A DNA stretch of 8,951 nucleotides from positions 1 through 8,951 of the forward strand of contig JAPLIO010000086.1 in assembly GCA_026389055.1 (NCBI GenBank), written 5' to 3'. Of this stretch, positions 5,839-8,951 are shown piece after piece; the stretch's first letter is position 1; each line of letters opens with the position of its first letter. The stretch is from Candidatus Melainabacteria bacterium. GTDB taxonomy: Bacteria > Cyanobacteriota > Vampirovibrionia > Vampirovibrionales > JAJTHC01. Position numbers and translations under genes: made by a program. The notes below the pieces were generated by a model. It ran no database searches, was not told the DNA's origin, and saw only the letters and a program-made list of their open reading frames with translations.

Positions 5839-6925
5839 CAACAGTAAGCGTTTGCATTTTGAGCAAATTATAACTATGTTGGGCTAATTCCACCCGTTCT
5901 TCTTTAAATTTTTTCAGCAAGGCTAAGAAAAACGTCTGTTGATAATCCATATGCAGGTTATAATCACTGTTTTTCACAAAATAAACCAATTCTAACGCAA
6001 AACCGACCGTACCAACCCCCGTAAAATGCACTCTATCAAAGCGTAAATCATGCTGTTGTTGCCTTACCAATGCCTCAATCCAACTAGGAATTTGTTTCAG
6101 CTGGTCTAACGGAGTGGCAAAATCCACCTGAAGGGCCTGCACCACTCGGCGTTCTTCCATTCTTCGGTAATTACGAATACGGCTACTAAGTAAATCTGCA
6201 TTGGCAATAACCAGTTGTTCGCCTGAAAGGGCGTTGATTCTGGTGGTTTTTAGCCCGATATGTTCCACCGTGCCCATGTACTCGCCCAAGGCGATAAAAT
6301 CGCCCACCACAAAAGGTTTATCCAACATAATAGAAAAAGCGGAAAATAAATCTTCTAAAATACTTTTAACTGCTAGGGCGATAACAATACCCCCAATACC
6401 TAAGCCTGTTACCAAGCCCGTAATGTTCACGTTGAAATTATCTAACGCTACTAGCAACAGAATAATCCACACAATGCCAACAATAATCACGCTAATAGGC
6501 CCCATGAGGGTTCTGTAAGCTAGCTTATCGTCTTCTGTTTTTTGGGCTTCAATGTGGGCTTGTAGGCTCATTAACGTGAGCGGTTTTGTCCATACTGCCA
6601 GTTGAAAGAGCAGTGCCAGCAGCGGGAGTTGATTCAAAATAGTGTGGAGCGTTTTGGGTAATTTCAGGAAGAGGGTCGCCACGACTAATGAAACTAAGAG
6701 TAAAAATAGGGGCGAAAGCGTTTGTAAGGCTTTTACAATAAAATGACGAATGCCAGTTTGGTCAGGTAAGGTTACTTTTTGCAAGCAGTCTGCCAGTTTG
6801 CTTCTGCCCCATAGTAGCAATAAAAACAGCACCAAAAAGGCAACAGATGCCAGCACCCATTGGCTAGCAGGCAATAAAAGCCATGCTATGTTTAAGTTAA
6901 ACAATTGTTCAGTCAACCTGTTCAT
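5804..6925 (-). CDS. MscS-family small-conductance mechanosensitive channel
   Basis: This 373-residue inner-membrane channel protein is of the kind that opens on membrane tension to release solutes in hypo-osmotic shock. Hydrophobic segments lie at about 23-40, 66-88, 97-113 and 143-163, followed by the pore-lining helix 168-188 with alternating Gly/Ala (GLVTGLGIGGIVIALAV). The family's beta domain follows directly: LDKPFVVGDFI (201-211), the G-T-V-E-x-I-G-L-K-T-T-R-I stretch (218-230), and a segment ending ANADLLSSRIRNY (241-253). The alpha/beta C-terminal domain runs to about 355. It has more membrane segments than E. coli MscS (three), placing it among larger MscS-like proteins. ATG 6923-6925 is preceded by GGGGAG eight bases upstream. 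The 3' end overlaps the convergent Gly/Tyr-rich gene by 35 bases, and the 5' side abuts a MITE-like element. No terminator is visible after it. Confidence 0.93.
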   Translation of the reverse strand: MNRLTEQLFNLNIAWLLLPASQWVLASVAFLVLFLLLLWGRSKLADCLQKVTLPDQTGIRHFIVKALQTLSPLFLLLVSLVVATLFLKLPKTLHTILNQLPLLALLFQLAVWTKPLTLMSLQAHIEAQKTEDDKLAYRTLMGPISVIIVGIVWIILLLVALDNFNVNITGLVTGLGIGGIVIALAVKSILEDLFSAFSIMLDKPFVVGDFIALGEYMGTVEHIGLKTTRINALSGEQLVIANADLLSSRIRNYRRMEERRVVQALQVDFATPLDQLKQIPSWIEALVRQQQHDLRFDRVHFTGVGTVGFALELVYFVKNSDYNLHMDYQQTFFLALLKKFKEERVELAQHSYNLLKMQTLTVVTPETTKAEDS

Positions 6926-6951
6926 TTTACCTGCTCCCCAATGTTGTTTAA

Positions 6952-7111
6952 TACCAATTCAAAGATTAAATAGCGTAAATTTTTTCTGTGTAGGGGTGCG
7001 ATTTACTAGCCCTACGGTCTATGCAGGGCAACGCATCCGTTTGGGGATTGTGGGGCGGACGTGATAAATCACGCCCCTACATTAAATACGCTATTCAAAC
7101 TTTGAATTGGT
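6952..7111. mobile_element. MITE-like inverted-repeat element flanked by TTAA
   Basis: The outer arms 6953-6977 and 7087-7111 are inverted copies with 23 of 25 positions matching. A second inner pair, 6989-7005 against 7065-7081, matches at 15 of 17. TTAA stands on both sides (6948-6951 and 7112-7115), which would fit a 4-bp target duplication. Inner hairpins GTAGGG/CCCTAC (6990-6995/7010-7015) and GGGGCG/CGCCCC (7052-7057/7072-7077) add structure. There is no coding capacity. The size of 160 bp and the architecture fit a non-autonomous miniature transposable element between the mscS-like gene and yggT. Confidence 0.72.
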
Positions 7112-7121
7112 TTAACGTACT

Positions 7122-7159
7122 AAATGCCATTTTTACTTTTAAATGCAATTTTTACTTTT
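7122..7159 (+). repeat. 19-bp tandem duplication upstream of yggT
   Basis: AAATGCCATTTTTACTTTT (7122-7140) is followed directly by AAATGCAATTTTTACTTTT (7141-7159), with a single mismatch. It abuts TATGAT (7159-7164), a -10-like hexamer, so it may form the upstream part of the yggT promoter; a convincing -35 was not found. Confidence 0.7.
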
Positions 7160-7218
7160 ATGATACACTAAATTCAAGCTAAAGTTTTAAATTCTGCCCG
7201 AAAGGATGACTGGTTTGT

Positions 7219-7500
7219 ATGGAAAATTTATTAAGTAATAGTGTTATTTTGTTACTAAGACTTTGTGATTTTTATGGGATATTGCTGATGGTGAGTATTT
7301 TTGGGTCTTGGTTTCCGCAGTTGGATTGGTACAAGCAACCGCTACGGTTTGTTCGGGATGTTACCGACCCCCCATTGAATTATGCCCGTTCGATTATTCC
7401 ACCGTTGGGGATGTTTGATCTTTCCCCCATTGCGGTATTCTTTGCCTTGCAGGTGGTTAAAGCACTGTTAAGTGCCCTAGTGCCAGTTGCCAGATTTTAG
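7219..7500 (+). CDS. yggT: YggT-family integral membrane protein
   Basis: This 93-residue protein has two predicted membrane helices, about 8-29 and 68-90, and between them the family signature: TDPPLNYARSIIPP (49-62), then a Gly followed by FDLSP (66-70) at the entry of the second helix. The family is widespread in bacteria and in cyanobacterial and plastid lineages, where members are linked to cell division, FtsZ or thylakoid nucleoid organisation and, in E. coli, to osmotic tolerance; the molecular role is not settled. The length fits a single YGGT unit (E. coli has two). ATG 7219 is the only sensible start because an in-frame TGA lies at 7207-7209; AAAGGA at 7201-7206 is 12 bases upstream. 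The gene seems to be a single transcription unit bounded by two repeat elements. Confidence 0.88.
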   Translation: MENLLSNSVILLLRLCDFYGILLMVSIFGSWFPQLDWYKQPLRFVRDVTDPPLNYARSIIPPLGMFDLSPIAVFFALQVVKALLSALVPVARF

Positions 7501-7505
7501 CTTGT

Positions 7506-7647
7506 TGAGGTTACGGAAAAAGGTCTATTGGGCGTGCTAATTTTGTTACTGTGGTACTCATGTCGGTTATTTACTCGGTGTAAACGCCCTAATTCCGTTC
7601 CTCGTGCCTCATTATCCCATCCCACTAAACCTTTTTCCGTAACCTCA
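7506..7647. repeat. 142-bp element with perfect 19-bp inverted ends
   Basis: TGAGGTTACGGAAAAAGGT (7506-7524) is the exact reverse complement of 7629-7647. Inside, ATTGGGCGT (7527-7535) pairs with ACGCCCTAAT (7584-7593) with one bulged base. No open frame of interest and no obvious target duplication are present. It begins six bases after the yggT stop. It may be a MITE-like element, a structured RNA or a bidirectional transcription stop; the 105-base loop argues against a simple terminator. Confidence 0.65.
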
Positions 7648-7823
7648 TTAGTATTATTAACGTTACTCAATTCAAAAATGAGGCTAGGCAACCCATTATC
7701 TTTATGAGATAGTAAGCTTGAAGTTTATTCTGTTGTTAATGTTTTTTAACGTCTGTTTCGCTCAAAAGAGTTGTTCTTTATATAGCACGATAGATGTTAA
7801 GCTGAAAAAAAGGTTTTATTGAA
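7648..7823 (+). promoter_or_regulatory. fabG leader region with ribosome binding site
   Basis: This AT-rich 176-base stretch must hold the fabG promoter. TTGTTC at 7771-7776 and nearby TATATA (7780-7785) and TAGATG (7791-7796) are promoter-like, but none is at proper spacing. The ribosome site is the A-rich run ending in AAGG (7805-7813), ten bases before the first of three ATG codons. Together with the preceding inverted-repeat element this accounts for the gene-free region 7501-7823. Confidence 0.35.
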
Positions 7824-8612
7824 ATGATGATGAGCAATACACAGCCCGAACAAGCCCTGCCACCCGCACGCTTACTTGAAGGCAAACGTGCCGTTATTAC
7901 GGGCGGTTCAAGAGGCATTGGTAAAGCCTTGTGTGAAATTTTTGCCAGAGAAGGGGCGGATGTTGCTTTTAACTATAACAGTAATGATGTAGAAGCCCAA
8001 GATACCGTTAAACGTATAGAAGCCTATGGTAGAAAAGCCAAAGCCTTTAAAATTTCCGTCGTAGATAGAGACGGCTTAAAAGAAATGACCAAAACCTTAG
8101 TAGCCGAATGGGGTGGCATTGATATTTTAGTCAATAACGCCGCCATTAACAAAGGCGATAATTTTGTAACCACCACAGAAAAATCATGGTTAGATGTGAT
8201 TAACACCAATGTAAACGGGCTATACTACGTTAGCAAACCCATTACCAAGGTAATGATGAAGCAACGTTCAGGGTGTATTTTAAATATTACCTCTATTGCG
8301 GCTATTCGTACCGTGCCAACTTCGGTTCACTATGCTACATCTAAGGCAGCAGTTATTGGGTTTACCAAGTGTTTATCTCGGGAATTAGCAGGGTTTGGTA
8401 TTACGGTTAATGGTATTGCTGCGGGTATTTACAATACGGATTTAGGGCATTCTTTACCTGATGCGATGATTGAAGTTTATAAAAACTGGGTAGCCAAAGG
8501 TAGAATGGGAGACCCGAAGGATTTAGCCGAAGTGGCTGCGTTCCTTTGTTCTGATCGTAACGCTTACATGCAAGGTGAAATTATCACCGTTGATGGCGGT
8601 TGCGTAACCTAA
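7824..8612 (+). CDS. fabG: Classical short-chain dehydrogenase/reductase, FabG-like
   Basis: This 262-residue NAD(P)H-dependent SDR enzyme most likely reduces 3-oxoacyl-ACP in fatty-acid elongation in the cytosol. The Rossmann cofactor motif TGGSRGIG is at 26-33 and NNAA at 104-107. The catalytic tetrad is Asn129 (in INTN), Ser157 (NITSIA), Tyr170 and Lys174 (YxxxK). The C-terminal GEIITVDGG (251-259) is the usual FabG ending. The 16 or so residues before EGKRAVITG are a short extra tail. The gene begins with three ATGs (7824, 7827, 7830); the first is preferred because AAGG lies ten bases upstream. A strong intrinsic terminator follows 28 bases after the stop. SDRs are easily confused, so a glucose dehydrogenase-like or other sugar/alcohol reductase cannot be excluded, particularly as no other fatty-acid synthesis genes adjoin it. 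Confidence 0.85.
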   Translation: MMMSNTQPEQALPPARLLEGKRAVITGGSRGIGKALCEIFAREGADVAFNYNSNDVEAQDTVKRIEAYGRKAKAFKISVVDRDGLKEMTKTLVAEWGGIDILVNNAAINKGDNFVTTTEKSWLDVINTNVNGLYYVSKPITKVMMKQRSGCILNITSIAAIRTVPTSVHYATSKAAVIGFTKCLSRELAGFGITVNGIAAGIYNTDLGHSLPDAMIEVYKNWVAKGRMGDPKDLAEVAAFLCSDRNAYMQGEIITVDGGCVT

Positions 8613-8640
8613 ACCGCAATTTAATAACCATTATTTTAAT

Positions 8641-8694
8641 CACAAAATCCCCAACGATGGTTTATTTACCTCTTTGGGGATTTTGTGGTTTTTT
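8641..8694 (+). terminator. Rho-independent terminator of fabG
   Basis: CACAAAATCCCCAA (8641-8654) pairs perfectly with TTGGGGATTTTGTG (8674-8687), a 14-bp stem with a 19-nt loop, followed by six T at 8689-8694. Confidence 0.85.
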
Positions 8695-8752
8695 AAAATA
8701 CTATAACACCCATTAACAGTTAAAATAGCGTAAGCGTTCAAACCAACCAGTA

Positions 8753-8794
8753 GGAACGACCATCGCATTTGCTCTGCAGCTGCCGATGCGTTCC
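8753..8794. repeat. Hairpin-forming inverted repeat
   Basis: GGAACG plus CATCG (8753-8758, 8761-8765) pairs with CGATG plus CGTTCC (8784-8788, 8789-8794), with an AC bulge and an 18-nt loop that contains the palindrome GCAGCTGC. There is no T-tract, so a terminator is unlikely. Confidence 0.6.
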
Positions 8795-8917
8795 GTCCAC
8801 CGAAGGGGCAAAAAGAACATCCCCCCGTCCATACCCGTAGTGGTATAGGGGGGTGGCGTTTAGGGCGGTCTTTCCGAGGGGCTTGCCCCTGAATTTGTCC
8901 AAAAAAATTAAAAAGCG

Positions 8918-8951
8918 TGTCGGGGGGTGCCCAAACAGGCACCTCCTGACA
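8918..8951. repeat. Terminal inverted repeat at the right edge
   Basis: TGTCGGGGGGTGCC (8918-8931) folds onto GGCACCTCCTGACA (8938-8951) over a six-base loop, 12 Watson-Crick pairs plus two G-T. It ends with the window, so its full extent is unknown. Confidence 0.6.

Larger units (their letters stand above)
8700..8951. other. Gene-free, structured, probably repetitive DNA to the window end
   Basis: After the fabG terminator no convincing gene is seen. The region is GC-richer than most of the window and packed with inverted repeats: the hairpin at 8753-8794; CCCCCC/GGGGGG with ATACC/GGTAT (8821-8835/8842-8853); AGGGGC/GCCCCT (8877-8882/8885-8890); and a 14-bp stem with two G-T pairs, 8918-8931/8938-8951, that ends exactly at the last base. 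An 11-bp stretch, AAATAGCGTAA (8723-8733), recurs in the MITE arm at 6968-6978. This fits an interspersed repeat at which the contig stops. Confidence 0.45.

Noticed and set aside
6952..7111. Inverted-repeat element considered as a transcription terminator between mscS and yggT
   Set aside because: It lies upstream of both genes and the arms enclose 109 bases, so it ends neither transcript.
7497..7691. Open frame of 64 codons on the minus strand after yggT
   Set aside because: It translates both arms of the 142-bp inverted-repeat element, so its two ends mirror each other; no family resemblance and no clear ribosome site.
8640..8942. Open frame of 100 codons on the minus strand, GTG start, rich in Pro, Arg and Cys
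   Set aside because: It runs through several hairpins and through the whole fabG terminator, shows no domain, and lies in DNA that looks repetitive. Most likely a chance translation of a repeat, although a short GAGG-like site precedes it.

Overview
The window looks like a bacterial chromosomal contig of mixed character. It holds housekeeping genes (histidyl-tRNA synthetase, a YggT-family membrane protein, a FabG-like reductase), a pirin, an MscS-type channel and an S-layer-homology-like exported protein, together with one AT-rich gene of a restriction/defence-type family and several small inverted-repeat elements. The YggT protein, the SLH-like protein and the MITE style recall Cyanobacteriota in the broad sense, including non-photosynthetic Melainabacteria-type lineages. 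This is only an impression, because no marker gene here settles the phylum. Both ends of the window fall in inverted repeats, as expected if it is a complete contig whose assembly stopped at repeats.

Layout. The first 164 bases hold the C-terminal tail of a plus-strand gene that begins outside the window, inside a perfect 27-bp palindrome. Bases 154-4261 are a minus-strand block, in transcription order hisS, a DUF262/DUF1524 GmrSD-like putative nuclease, and a secreted SLH-like protein. The nuclease gene has a good-looking promoter of its own inside the end of hisS, and its stop codon overlaps a possible GTG start of the SLH-like gene. Diverging from hisS, a pirin (metal ligands all present) and a Gly/Tyr-rich repeat protein run on the plus strand. 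The latter meets an MscS-like channel gene tail to tail, with a 35-bp overlap. Bases 6952-7111 are a MITE-like element flanked by TTAA, followed by a 19-bp tandem duplication and yggT. A second element with perfect 19-bp inverted ends fills 7506-7647. fabG follows, closed by a strong intrinsic terminator, and the last 250 bases are GC-richer, strongly structured, probably repetitive DNA without a convincing gene.

How the parts fit. No single pathway links the genes. The features most worth a closer look are the nuclease gene, with its AT-rich composition and an inverted repeat over its promoter; the Gly/Tyr-rich protein with a His/Cys cluster; and the three non-coding repeat elements. I do not see clear evidence of a complete new multi-gene system; the DUF262 gene and its overlapping exported neighbour are the best candidate for one.
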